A stretch of DNA of 64,000 bases from Chryseobacterium sp. MA9 (GTDB lineage Bacteria > Bacteroidota > Bacteroidia > Flavobacteriales > Weeksellaceae): assembly GCF_024399315.1 (NCBI RefSeq), contig NZ_CP075170.1:1302001-1366000 (forward strand). The letters are read 5' to 3'. The notes below the pieces were generated by a model, which was given only the letters and a program-made list of their open reading frames with translations, was not told where the DNA came from and searched no databases. Shown here in pieces: positions 19,388-28,606 of this stretch. Numbering within the stretch: the first letter of the stretch is position 1; each line of letters starts with the position of its first letter. The position numbers and the translations under genes are program-made.

Positions 19388-20152
19388 TTATAAAAACATT
19401 CCTCCTGAAACTTCAATTCTTTGTCCATTAATCCATCTTGCATCTTCCGTACACAGGAATGCCACCACGCCACCGATATCATCAGGAAGTCCTACTCTTC
19501 CTAAGGCGGTAGCACCTGCTACTATAGCGTTGATCTCTTCATTATCTCTTACTCGTCCCCCTCCAAAGTCTGTTTCAATAGCTCCAGGAGCCACAACATT
19601 GGCTTTGATTTTTCTTGATCCTAATTCTTTAGCCATATACTTCGTGAGCATTTCTACCCCTGCTTTTATAGATCCATAAATAGAAGATCCCGGTGTTGCA
19701 AATCTTGCTAATCCTGAAGATATATTGATAATTCCTCCCCCATCATTGATGAATGGCAAAAGTTTTTGAGTCAGGAAAAATACACCTTTGAAATGAATGT
19801 CTACCACATCATCCAGCTGTTCTTCCGTTACTTCCGTAATGGGTGAATATAAGGCTGTTCCTGCATTATTGATCAGGTAATCAATATGAGTGCTTCCTGT
19901 ATTTTCCTTTAAGTGATCAGTAACGTTTTTTACAAAGGCATCAAAACTTTTAATGTCTTTTGTATCCAGCTGGAAAGCCGCTGCATTCTGTCCTAATGTT
20001 TTAATTTCATTCACAACAGCTTCAGCCTCTTCCTTATTGCTTCTGTAAGTAATGATGACATCTAATCCTTTTTGAGCAATTTTTAGTGCTGAATTTTTTC
20101 CCAATCCACGGCTTCCTCCGGTTACCAATGCGATATTTGTTTTTGTGTTCAT
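19388..20152 (-). CDS. SDR-family oxidoreductase
   Basis: 254 residues from the ATG at 20150-20152; the longer frame adds nine residues unlike the family. TGGSRGLG cofactor loop at the N terminus, NNAG, catalytic Ser in NISSG, YGSIK Tyr-Lys pair, and the C-terminal GQRIEVSGGMFL typical of FabG-like SDRs. NADPH-dependent reductase, cytoplasmic, substrate unknown. An AraC regulator gene lies just upstream on the same strand, 89 nt away, and may control it. Confidence 0.88.
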   Translation of the reverse strand: MNTKTNIALVTGGSRGLGKNSALKIAQKGLDVIITYRSNKEEAEAVVNEIKTLGQNAAAFQLDTKDIKSFDAFVKNVTDHLKENTGSTHIDYLINNAGTALYSPITEVTEEQLDDVVDIHFKGVFFLTQKLLPFINDGGGIINISSGLARFATPGSSIYGSIKAGVEMLTKYMAKELGSRKIKANVVAPGAIETDFGGGRVRDNEEINAIVAGATALGRVGLPDDIGGVVAFLCTEDARWINGQRIEVSGGMFL

Positions 20153-20241
20153 TGTATTTTGATTATTTTGATGGTACAAAGTTGGGACATTTTCAGATTG
20201 AAGTGTTTGCTTGAATCAATCTGAAATTTGCAAAATTCAAA

Positions 20242-21180
20242 TCAGGAACGAAATTCTAATGGAGTAAAGGAAGTTTTCCTTTTAAAAAAATTAGAAAAAT
20301 GAGCTATTTCTTCAAAACCCAGGGCATAGGATATTTCTGAAACGTTCCATCTGGTCTGTTTTAAAAGTATTTTCGCTTCCTGAATGATACGGTCAGAAAT
20401 GAATTCTGTAGTCGTTTTCCCGGTACTTCCTTTTAATCTTTTATTTAAATAATTGACATGAACCGCCAATCTGTCCGCATAATCTTTCGCGGTTTTCAGC
20501 TGCAGTCTCTGGTCCCAGGATTCAATAGGAAACTGTCTTTCCAACAGTTCTATAAATAGAGAAACCACTCTCATAGAAGCATCATTTGATGCGGATATTT
20601 TGGTAGCCGGCTGTAGTTTCTGCCCATAATGAATCAATTCCAGAACATAGTTTCTGATCAGATCATATTTAAAAACATAATCTGAATCTATTTCTTTTTT
20701 TATTTTTTTAAAAAGGTTTTCGATCTCTTTCGCAAGGTCATCGTCAATTTCAAAGATAGGTACTCCTCCAGGCTTAAAAATAGGAAGATCTTCAAGGTAA
20801 TAATAGGATTTGTCTTTAATGAAAAAGTCTTCTGTAAATACACAGAAACTTCCTGACTGATCAGGATCTTCAGGTATCCAGTGATAGGGAACTTTTGGAG
20901 TTGCAAATAATAAAGCATTCCGTTTTATCGAAATTACTTTGTCAGCATATTCTGCTCTGTTCTGTCCTCTTATAAAGCTTATCTTATAGTACTTCCTTCT
21001 GTTGTAAGGCATTTCGGAAGTAATCTTTGCCCTTTCAAGTGTCTGGGCAATATCAAAAACATTAAAGTGTCCGATATCTTTATGAAGTCCTTTGGGAAAA
21101 ATACTCTCGAGATCTTTGCCTAACTTGGCGGCCATCTCTTTGTAAAAATCTTCCAGTGAAGTATGTATTATTTTTTCCAT
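20242..21180 (-). CDS. AraC-family transcriptional regulator
   Basis: 312 residues. The N-terminal part (about 1-190) is a cupin-like effector domain containing MPYNRRKYYKISFI, and the C-terminal 110 residues carry the AraC double HTH (HVNYLNKRLKGSTGKTTTEF and YALGFEEIAHFSNFFKR). It resembles the regulator at 39654-40568 in both domains. It lies upstream of the SDR at 19388-20152 on the same strand and could be its activator. Effector unknown. Confidence 0.85.
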   Translation of the reverse strand: MEKIIHTSLEDFYKEMAAKLGKDLESIFPKGLHKDIGHFNVFDIAQTLERAKITSEMPYNRRKYYKISFIRGQNRAEYADKVISIKRNALLFATPKVPYHWIPEDPDQSGSFCVFTEDFFIKDKSYYYLEDLPIFKPGGVPIFEIDDDLAKEIENLFKKIKKEIDSDYVFKYDLIRNYVLELIHYGQKLQPATKISASNDASMRVVSLFIELLERQFPIESWDQRLQLKTAKDYADRLAVHVNYLNKRLKGSTGKTTTEFISDRIIQEAKILLKQTRWNVSEISYALGFEEIAHFSNFFKRKTSFTPLEFRS

Positions 21181-21419
21181 CGCAGATGATTTGTAAAATT
21201 CAAATATACGAACTTATGAAATAGTCAGCTTTGAGTTTATTACAGATTACTCACCAGGATGCAACACTAATGTCCATACTTGTTTTATTGAAAAATTTCA
21301 GAAGATCTAATAATCAATTTTATTATACATTATTCAATTAATTTTTTTCTAAACACAGTGATATACTTCATTTATTTTTCTTACATTCGTTAGCACTAAC
21401 CCACTAAAAATCAAAACTA

Positions 21420-21578
21420 ATGAAAAATCAAAACCTAACCAACGGAAAAAAATTGAACAAAAAACAATTAAGAGTAATAACTGGAGGAAAAGAAATGTGT
21501 CTGCTTCCGGACCTTACTTGTAAGAAATTTTCTTTTACCTGTGCAGAGCTACAATGTCAGCCTGGCATTGAACTGTAA
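21420..21578 (+). CDS. Double-Gly leader peptide with Cys-rich core (bacteriocin-like)
   Basis: 52 residues. The basic leader ends LRVITGG (Gly22-Gly23). The 29-residue core has four Cys and contains TCAELQCQPG, the same pattern as the GCRELKCQ of the 19115 peptide. Only the AraC and SDR genes lie between the two peptide genes. Probably a secreted, disulfide-bearing peptide; a RiPP-type modification cannot be judged because no modifying enzyme is nearby. Too short for many ORF callers. Confidence 0.7.
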   Translation: MKNQNLTNGKKLNKKQLRVITGGKEMCLLPDLTCKKFSFTCAELQCQPGIEL

Positions 21579-21648
21579 TTAAGTCAACAATGAGAAAAAG
21601 CTAAATAAAAGTTTTTATTTCATTATAAAAAACCTTTGTATGTAATGC

Positions 21649-21685
21649 AAAAAACGCTCCCAAATACATGGAAGCGTTTTTTATT
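21649..21685. terminator. Intrinsic terminator
   Basis: AAAACGCTCC / GGAAGCGTTTT stem with one bulge, A-run before and T-run after. It lies between the peptide gene and the convergent ychF gene. Confidence 0.75.
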
Positions 21686-21707
21686 ATAAACGAACTTTAA
21701 TATTTTC

Positions 21708-22799
21708 TTATACATTGAATCTAAAGTGCATGATGTCTCCATCCTGTACTATATATTCCTTACCTTCTACAGAAAGTTTTCCGGCTTCTTTGATCTTTAC
21801 TTCAGAACCGTAATGGATATAATCATTATACTTGATTACTTCTGCACGGATAAATCCTTTTTCAAAGTCTGTGTGGATTACTCCTGCAGCCTGTGGAGCT
21901 GTCCAGCCCTGTCCGATAGTCCAAGCTCTTACTTCTTTCACTCCAGCAGTAAAATAAGTCTGAAGCTTCAAAAGATCGTAAGCCTTTCTGATCAAACGGT
22001 TAACACCAGGTTCTGTAAGCCCTAACTCATCAAGAAAAATTTCTCTTTCTTCAAAAGTTTCAAGCTCGTTGATATCAGCTTCGATCTGTGCTGCTAGTAC
22101 TACTACTTCAGCACCCTCACCTTTAGCCATTTCTTCAATCTTAGCAATCCAATCATTTCCGTTTTTGATAGAATTTTCATCTACGTTACAAACGTAAAGT
22201 ACAGGTTTATTGGTTAGCAATTGAACTTCTCCGATAATTGATTTTGTAAAATCATCTACAGCAAATTCTCTTGCATTTTTACCATCCTCAAGGAATTTCT
22301 GTAAGTTCTGCAGGGTTTCGTAAGTAAGAATATCTTCTTTCTTTCCTGACTTAATGAATTTCTTAGCTTTTTCAACTGCTTTCCCTACTGTTTCAAGGTC
22401 TTTCAGCTGAAGCTCTATATCAATAATTTCTTTATCTCTTAATGGATCTACTGAACCTTCTACGTGAACAATATTTCCATTATCAAAACATCTTAAAACG
22501 TGAATGATTGCTTCACACTCACGGATATTAGCCAGGAACTGGTTTCCCAATCCTTCTCCTTTGCTGGCTCCTTTTACAAGACCTGCAATATCAACAATCT
22601 CAACTACCGCTGGTAAAACTCTCTCAGGTTTTACTATTTTCTCCAGTTCAAACAATCTCTGATCCGGTACAGAAACCGTCCCAAGGTTTGGTTCAATAGT
22701 ACAGAAAGGATAGTTTGCTGATTGAGCTTTTGCATTACTCAAACAGTTAAAAAGAGTTGATTTACCTACATTCGGCAGGCCTACGATTCCACATTTCAT
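21708..22799 (-). CDS. ychF: Redox-regulated ATPase YchF
   Basis: 363 residues, the usual length. The P-loop GLPNVGKSTLFN is near residue 7, with switch motif DIAGLVKGASKGEGLGN and the C-terminal TGS domain ending QDGDIMHFRFNV. YchF is an Obg-family P-loop protein that prefers ATP, binds ribosomes and is linked to oxidative-stress responses. Monocistronic, with a terminator downstream and ferritin downstream of the next gap upstream on the same strand. Confidence 0.95.
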   Translation of the reverse strand: MKCGIVGLPNVGKSTLFNCLSNAKAQSANYPFCTIEPNLGTVSVPDQRLFELEKIVKPERVLPAVVEIVDIAGLVKGASKGEGLGNQFLANIRECEAIIHVLRCFDNGNIVHVEGSVDPLRDKEIIDIELQLKDLETVGKAVEKAKKFIKSGKKEDILTYETLQNLQKFLEDGKNAREFAVDDFTKSIIGEVQLLTNKPVLYVCNVDENSIKNGNDWIAKIEEMAKGEGAEVVVLAAQIEADINELETFEEREIFLDELGLTEPGVNRLIRKAYDLLKLQTYFTAGVKEVRAWTIGQGWTAPQAAGVIHTDFEKGFIRAEVIKYNDYIHYGSEVKIKEAGKLSVEGKEYIVQDGDIMHFRFNV

Positions 22800-22923
22800 A
22801 TTGTAAAATTCAAAGTTTAAGGTTTAGAGGCAACCCAAGGTTTTTCCAACTTTAAACATTGAACTCTCAACCTTGAATTACGAGTGTGCAAAGATAGTGA
22901 TTTTTGAGGGAGTTTCATAATAA

Positions 22924-22953
22924 AAAAATCTGCCAATATTCTGACAGATTTTC
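22924..22953 (-). terminator. Terminator of the ferritin gene
   Basis: AAAATCTG (22925-22932) pairs with CAGATTTT (22945-22952). On the minus strand it is followed by a T-run, right after the ferritin stop codon. Confidence 0.7.
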
Positions 22954-22979
22954 AAAAGGTCCAGATTCACCGGCCGTTT

Positions 22980-23531
22980 TTATGGATTGTCTCCCGTAGC
23001 ATTCTGAGCCAGCGGGACATCATTCGGTGCTTCCTGTAAAGTTTTATCTAAAGTAAATAAAGATTCATCTGTAGCCCTATCTCCACCTGCAATTTTCAAT
23101 TTATCAATTAAGTTATGGGCTAATGTTTCTTCTTCAATCTGTTCTTGTACAAACCACTGCATAAAATTCCACGTTGCCCAGTCTTTCTCTTCCATAGAAA
23201 GATCTACAATTCTGTAAATAGCGGTAGTATTGTCAACTTCATGTTTAAAAACGCCATCAAAACAAGCCGTAAGGCTGTCCGGATCTGCCGGAGGAGCTGG
23301 AATAGCATCTACTTTTGGTTTTCCGCCTCTGTTTAAAATGTATTCCATAAATTTGATTGAGTGATTTCGTTCTTCCTGAGCATGGCGGTAAAGAAAGTTG
23401 GCAATTCCCTGATAACCTTTATCATCTGCCCAGATTCCATAAGATAAAAAAACGTGTGATGCATGAATCTCCTTATTCATCTGGTCACTAAGTGCTTTTT
23501 CCATGTTGGTGGAAAGTCTGTTAGTATTCAT
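22980..23531 (-). CDS. Ferritin
   Basis: 183 residues of the non-heme ferritin family. The four-helix bundle carries ferroxidase ligands in NKEIHASHVFLSYG and HAQEERNHSIKFMEYI, and QWFVQEQIEEETLAH in the fourth helix. It stores iron as ferric mineral inside a 24-mer in the cytoplasm. The C-terminal tail (about 160-183, rich in Asn, Asp and Pro) is longer than in classical FtnA and probably disordered. Confidence 0.9.
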   Translation of the reverse strand: MNTNRLSTNMEKALSDQMNKEIHASHVFLSYGIWADDKGYQGIANFLYRHAQEERNHSIKFMEYILNRGGKPKVDAIPAPPADPDSLTACFDGVFKHEVDNTTAIYRIVDLSMEEKDWATWNFMQWFVQEQIEEETLAHNLIDKLKIAGGDRATDESLFTLDKTLQEAPNDVPLAQNATGDNP

Positions 23532-23675
23532 AATGTTATATTTTGGTGATTATGGGATGAATCATGCAAAAATGATTCCGATGCAATTTATATTTAAACA
23601 TAATCATTTATTTACATTTTTCATTTAATTGAAAATCATCATTTTAAGCTATTAGTTTATAGTTGTTCTAAAATA

Positions 23676-23706
23676 AAAACCAGTTCTATCTGAGAACTGG
23701 TTTTTA
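23676..23706. terminator. Intrinsic terminator, 12-bp stem
   Basis: AAAACCAGTTCT (23676-23687) pairs with AGAACTGGTTTT (23693-23704). It lies about 95 nt downstream of the glycosylhydrolase-like gene (minus strand) and before ferritin. Confidence 0.8.
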
Positions 23707-23800
23707 AATTTATAAGCGAGATTGCTTCACCTTACAGTTTACAATGGCTAATAGTAGATAGAAGCTTTAAAATTAACCTCTTTGCCTTTTATCAAAAATA

Positions 23801-25414
23801 CTATTTAATTTTTCTGGCCATATAGTCACTTTCATTTCCTAATCTGTCGATAGCTTTTATAGCAACTGCACTCAGCTTTTTGCCGTCTTTAAATTTAGGA
23901 ATATCTTTTGAAAGGGTATCCAGAGTTAAAATTTCGGTTTGCCATATTCCATTGTATTGTGTGAAAAGAACCCACTGAAAAACATCAGCGGCATTTTTTG
24001 TGCTCCAGCTTGTCTGTGCAAAGCTTCCGTTGTCTGCAATAAACAATGTAGGGGTCTGCAATGGAACGGTCTTTATCCATGGGGATTTCGGCACTAATGC
24101 TTTTTCACTGTACGGTCCGTTTTTCAAAGCAGGCAGCATATTTGGATTTTTGGTAAGTCCGGCAATACTCCAGTGGATTTCTCCGGCATCATTTTTCAGT
24201 ATATTTCTGGAGATTTCAATCTGATTTTTGATTTCTGCAGGGCGGTCTGATACTTTAACCTCAACAGTATTCAATCCCGGCCATAAGTGGCGTTTCATTG
24301 TATTTTCAGACTGCCACCAGCTTAGCAGCCCTTCAAAGCTTTGCCCTTTGGAATCGATAGGCCAGTAAAGCTGTGGTGAAAAGTAATCTACCCAGCCTTT
24401 ATTTAACCATAACTTGGCATCTGCATACAGCTCGTCATATTGTGAGGATCCTACAACTCCTGCAGGATATCCAGGCTTCCATATTCCGAACGGGCTGATT
24501 CCGAATCTTACATTATTTTTTTCTGCATGAATTTCTTTGTAGATACGTTCTACAAATTTGTTCACATTATCTCTTCTCCAGTCTGCTCTGGATAATGTAC
24601 CTCCACTGCTTACGTAGGCATTCCAGCTTGCATTATCTGGAAAATCAGCCCCTTTATTATAGGTTGCGTAAGGATAGAAGTAATCATCAAAGTGTACAGC
24701 GTCAATATCATATCTTTTAACAATATCTCTCACCACATTGGATACGTGACCTTGTGTTTTTGGATTGGCGGGATCAAACCAATACATTCCGTTCTTTAAT
24801 CTTAAAACAATATCGGACAGTTTATTGGCCATTGACAGATTATTCACGGCTCCTCCATTGGTATGGTGTGCCCGGTAAGGATTTAACCAGACATGCAGTT
24901 CCAATCCTCTTTTGTGGGCTTCTTCAATCCAAAACTGAAGTGGATCATAGTTAGGAGAAGGGGCAGTTCCTGTTTCGCCGGTCAGAAAGTAAGACCATGG
25001 TTCGATATTACTTGTATAGAGAGCATCTGCGGAGGGTCTGATCTGAAAAATAGCTGCATTGAAATTGTTATCTCTCAACATATCAAGCATACTTATTGCT
25101 TCTGCTTTCTGCTGTTCCACTGTAAGATCATTTCTTGAAGGCCAGTTGATATTGGCAACACTCGCAATCCAAGCACCACGGAATTCTCTTTTGATTTCCG
25201 GAAGATTGGTTCTGAAATTATCTTCGGTTGAAGTTGCAGTTCCCGTTGCCGGCTTTGTAGCCACTGTATTTACTTTTGGCGGGGTTGTATTGTTGGTGGG
25301 TTTTGTAGGATTCTTCGTGGAAGGTGTTTTTACAACATTATTCTGTACGGAACATGAGGTGTAAGATGCAAAAACGCCCAATAAAACGATAAGTTTTAAT
25401 TTATTCATTCTCAT
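23801..25414 (-). CDS. GHL10-type glycosyl hydrolase-like lipoprotein
   Basis: About 537 residues from the ATG at 25414 (a second ATG at 25408 is equally possible; the upstream GTG is less likely). The N terminus has a lipobox ending YTSC, so it is a lipoprotein. A Pro/Thr-rich linker (about 25-65) is followed by a DUF187/GHL10 TIM-barrel-like domain (about 75-390) with REFRGAWIASVANINWPS and DAVHFDDYFYPY. A fibronectin-like C-terminal domain follows. Relatives include YngK. Probably acts on cell-surface glycans or peptidoglycan; the substrate is inferred from family only. Confidence 0.82.
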   Translation of the reverse strand: MRMNKLKLIVLLGVFASYTSCSVQNNVVKTPSTKNPTKPTNNTTPPKVNTVATKPATGTATSTEDNFRTNLPEIKREFRGAWIASVANINWPSRNDLTVEQQKAEAISMLDMLRDNNFNAAIFQIRPSADALYTSNIEPWSYFLTGETGTAPSPNYDPLQFWIEEAHKRGLELHVWLNPYRAHHTNGGAVNNLSMANKLSDIVLRLKNGMYWFDPANPKTQGHVSNVVRDIVKRYDIDAVHFDDYFYPYATYNKGADFPDNASWNAYVSSGGTLSRADWRRDNVNKFVERIYKEIHAEKNNVRFGISPFGIWKPGYPAGVVGSSQYDELYADAKLWLNKGWVDYFSPQLYWPIDSKGQSFEGLLSWWQSENTMKRHLWPGLNTVEVKVSDRPAEIKNQIEISRNILKNDAGEIHWSIAGLTKNPNMLPALKNGPYSEKALVPKSPWIKTVPLQTPTLFIADNGSFAQTSWSTKNAADVFQWVLFTQYNGIWQTEILTLDTLSKDIPKFKDGKKLSAVAIKAIDRLGNESDYMARKIK

Positions 25415-25499
25415 AGTCACAAAACTACTTTAAAATTTATTTTTATTTTTCAGAGATTATTATGCCAAAATAAGCATTTTAATGGGTTGGCATAGAAAA

Positions 25500-25523
25500 A
25501 AAGCCTCGAAAAATCGAGGCTTT
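25500..25523. terminator. Intrinsic terminator
   Basis: AAAGCCTCGA / TCGAGGCTTT perfect 10-bp stem with AAAA loop, flanked by A's and T's, just after the typA stop codon (minus strand). Confidence 0.85.
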
Positions 25524-25544
25524 GATTTTATATATAAGAGTTTA

Positions 25545-27350
25545 TTATGCTTTTGCAGATCTTTCTACTCTTTTTCTTTCTTCTTCAGAAAGGATCTTCT
25601 TTCTCATTCTGATGAAGTTTGGAGTTACCTCAATTGCTTCATCCCCCTGGATGTATTCCATACATTCTTCAAGAGAGAATAAGATTTTCGGAGCAACACC
25701 GGTATCTTTATCTTTTCCAGAAGCTCTCATGTTGTTCAATTGTTTTGCTTCTACGATATTTACTACCAAGTCTCCAGGTTTGTTTTGCTCACCGATGATC
25801 ATTCCTGTATAGATTTCCTCACCCGGATCAACGAAGAACTTACCTCTATCCTGTAGTTTAGCAATAGAATATTCTGTAGCAGGACCTGTAGTTTTGCTGA
25901 TTAAAACTCCATTGTTTCTTCCAGGAATAGATCCTTTGAAAGGCTTATATTCAGTGAAACGGTGCGCCATAATAGCTTCCCCTGCAGTAGCTGTCAACAT
26001 TTGAGAACGTAGTCCGATCAAACCTCTTGAAGGAATTTCAAACTCCATGTGCTGCATTTCACCTTTAGTTTCCATGATGTGAAGGTCTCCTTTTCTCTGA
26101 GTTGCCAGGTCGATTACTCTTGAAGCAAATTCTTCAGGAACGTCAACAACCAAAGATTCGTAAGGCTCACATTTTTCACCGTCAATTTCTTTGAAGATAA
26201 CCTGCGGCTGACCGATTGTCATCTCATATCCTTCTCTTCTCATTGTTTCGATCAAAACTGATAAGTGAAGAATACCTCTACCGAATACAAGGAATGTATT
26301 AGCATCGTCAGTCTGCTGAACTCTTAATGCAAGGTTTTTCTCTAATTCTTTTGTTAATCTTTCTTTCAGGTGGTTAGAAGTAACATATTTACCGTCTTTA
26401 CCGAAGAAAGGTGAATTGTTGATAGAGAACGTCATGTTCAACGTAGGCTCATCAATTGCAGTTCTTTCCAATGGTTCAGGATTTTCAAGATCAACGAAAG
26501 AATCACCAATCTGGAAAGCATCAAAACCTACTACAGCACAGATATCTCCTGCTTTTACTTCAGTTACTTTTTTCTTTCCTAATCCTTCGAAAACGTAAAG
26601 TTCTTTTACTTTTCCTTTTACAATTTTACCTTCTGCCTGTGCAAGACCAATCCACTGAGATTCTTTAATCTCACCTCTTGTCACTTTCCCGATTGCAATT
26701 CTTCCTAAGAAAGAAGAGAAGTCAAGAGAAGTAATCTGCATCTGAAGATTTCCTTCTGTTATTTTCGGTTCAGGAACATATTGTAAGATACCATCTAATA
26801 ATGGTAAGATATCTTCAGTCTGTTCTAATGAAGTGTTGAACCATCCTTGTTTTGAAGATCCGTAGAATGTAGGGAAATCCAATTGTTCTTCTGTAGCCTC
26901 AAGGTTGAAGAACAAGTCAAATACTTTATCATGAACTTCGTCAGGGCGACAGTTTGGTTTATCTACTTTATTGATCACTACTAATGGTCTCAATCCTAAT
27001 TCCAATGCTTTCTGTAGTACGAATCTTGTTTGTGGCATTGGTCCTTCGAACGCATCTACCAACAAAATAACTCCATCAGCCATTTTCAATACTCTTTCTA
27101 CTTCTCCACCAAAATCGGCGTGACCAGGAGTATCAATTACGTTAATTTTTGTGTCTTTATAAGTAACAGAAATATTCTTGGATAAGATTGTGATCCCTCT
27201 TTCTCTTTCAAGATCGTTGTTATCCATAATTAACTCCCCACTCTCCTGATTTTCTCTGAAAATGTTGGTAGCGTGAATGATCTTGTCAACCAAAGTCGTC
27301 TTTCCGTGGTCAACGTGTGCGATAATCGCAATATTTCTAATGTTTTGCAT
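25545..27350 (-). CDS. typA: Translational GTPase TypA/BipA
   Basis: 601 residues, typical length. G1 AHVDHGKTTLVDK at 11-23, G2 RERGITI, G3 DTPGHADF, G4 NKVDKPNC. EF-Tu-like domain II and EF-G-like domains follow, and the C-terminal TypA domain contains GLIGLRSQMLTAT. It binds the ribosome and is needed for ribosome assembly and stress or cold adaptation. Monocistronic, followed by a terminator. Confidence 0.95.
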   Translation of the reverse strand: MQNIRNIAIIAHVDHGKTTLVDKIIHATNIFRENQESGELIMDNNDLERERGITILSKNISVTYKDTKINVIDTPGHADFGGEVERVLKMADGVILLVDAFEGPMPQTRFVLQKALELGLRPLVVINKVDKPNCRPDEVHDKVFDLFFNLEATEEQLDFPTFYGSSKQGWFNTSLEQTEDILPLLDGILQYVPEPKITEGNLQMQITSLDFSSFLGRIAIGKVTRGEIKESQWIGLAQAEGKIVKGKVKELYVFEGLGKKKVTEVKAGDICAVVGFDAFQIGDSFVDLENPEPLERTAIDEPTLNMTFSINNSPFFGKDGKYVTSNHLKERLTKELEKNLALRVQQTDDANTFLVFGRGILHLSVLIETMRREGYEMTIGQPQVIFKEIDGEKCEPYESLVVDVPEEFASRVIDLATQRKGDLHIMETKGEMQHMEFEIPSRGLIGLRSQMLTATAGEAIMAHRFTEYKPFKGSIPGRNNGVLISKTTGPATEYSIAKLQDRGKFFVDPGEEIYTGMIIGEQNKPGDLVVNIVEAKQLNNMRASGKDKDTGVAPKILFSLEECMEYIQGDEAIEVTPNFIRMRKKILSEEERKRVERSAKA

Positions 27351-27455
27351 AAAAGATTTTTACGGGTGCAAAAGTAGTGATTTTTAATGAAAAAATATTT
27401 ACTTATACAAATATTTAATATTATGTTTAAAATACTTATTTACAAGACAATAAAA

Positions 27456-27480
27456 AAAGAGTGTTCAAAAAACACTCTTT
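27456..27480 (-). terminator. Terminator of the 27488 peptide gene
   Basis: AAAGAGTGTT / AACACTCTTT, 10-bp perfect stem, followed on the minus strand by a run of T's. Confidence 0.85.
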
Positions 27481-27487
27481 AATCTAT

Positions 27488-27694
27488 CTATATACAGATC
27501 TGTACTTCACATGGATCTACTGCAGGCGGTTCTCCACATATAATGTCAAATTCACCACAATTGCTGGAGAATCCGGTTCCCCAACCCCATCTTACGGCAC
27601 ATGTATCAGCGTCTTTACATCTTACCATTCCTTTAACAATTCCTCCCTGAACTGATTTCATTTCAGTTCTTGAAATTTTTCTAAGATTTCTCAT
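27488..27694 (-). CDS. Double-Gly leader peptide, six-Cys core (bacteriocin-like)
   Basis: 68 residues from the ATG at 27692-27694. The longer frame adds 18 residues that do not fit a leader. The leader MRNLRKISRTEMKSVQGG is a textbook double-Gly leader of Bacteroidota exported peptides. The core of about 50 residues holds six Cys and a Gly/Trp-rich middle (RWGWGTG). Its leader class differs from the peptides at 19115 and 21420. A terminator follows immediately. No transporter or maturation gene is in the window. Toxin, signal or other role is unknown. Confidence 0.72.
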   Translation of the reverse strand: MRNLRKISRTEMKSVQGGIVKGMVRCKDADTCAVRWGWGTGFSSNCGEFDIICGEPPAVDPCEVQICI

Positions 27695-27783
27695 GTTGTT
27701 TTGTTTATTTGTTATTAGCCTGATAAAAATATAAAAAAAACTCAACACTCAGTATATTATTAAAATATTTAACATTTTTAATA

Positions 27784-28038
27784 TCAATGCCTTATCAATC
27801 TGTAAAACAAAACCAGATCAATTAAGACAACAAGGATGAATTTCATTAGAAAGGACTTTTTAGAAACCTTATGATTGAAGATAATCATTCCGGAGGCTGC
27901 TCCAATGATTCCGCCCAGCAGAGAAATTCCCAAAAGAGTATTTTCAGAAATTCGCCATTGATGTTTTTTGGCTTGCCATTTATCAAAACCAAAAACACCA
28001 AACGTGATCAGGTTCGCTACTAATAGAAAAGGAATCAT
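27784..28038 (-). CDS. DUF1294 family small membrane protein
   Basis: 84 residues with about three hydrophobic segments (3-17, 35-54, 64-81). It contains FGFDKWQAKKHQWRISE and LGGIIGAASGMIIFNHK, the hallmark of DUF1294. Integral inner-membrane protein of unknown function. Single gene, divergent from 28158. Confidence 0.85.
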   Translation of the reverse strand: MIPFLLVANLITFGVFGFDKWQAKKHQWRISENTLLGISLLGGIIGAASGMIIFNHKVSKKSFLMKFILVVLIDLVLFYRLIRH

Positions 28039-28130
28039 TTTAAAATTAATTTAAAACAAAAATAAAGTTTAATTTATATAAAGAAAAATCCTGAAAATTT
28101 AAATTCAAGATACAGAACAATATTATTTAA

Positions 28131-28514
<384 letters not shown>

Positions 28515-28556
28515 TTTCTTTTATAACAAAGATCAAGAACTATTTTAAAAATAAAA

Positions 28557-28582
28557 AGAGCTGTCTTGATGAAGACAACTCT
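28557..28582. terminator. Intrinsic terminator
   Basis: AGAGCTGTCTT / AAGACAACTCT with one mismatch/wobble. On the minus strand it is followed by T's, serving the YceI gene, and it can also insulate the gene at 28158. Confidence 0.75.
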
Positions 28583-28606
28583 CATTGTTATTAAGGTTTA
28601 AATAAC

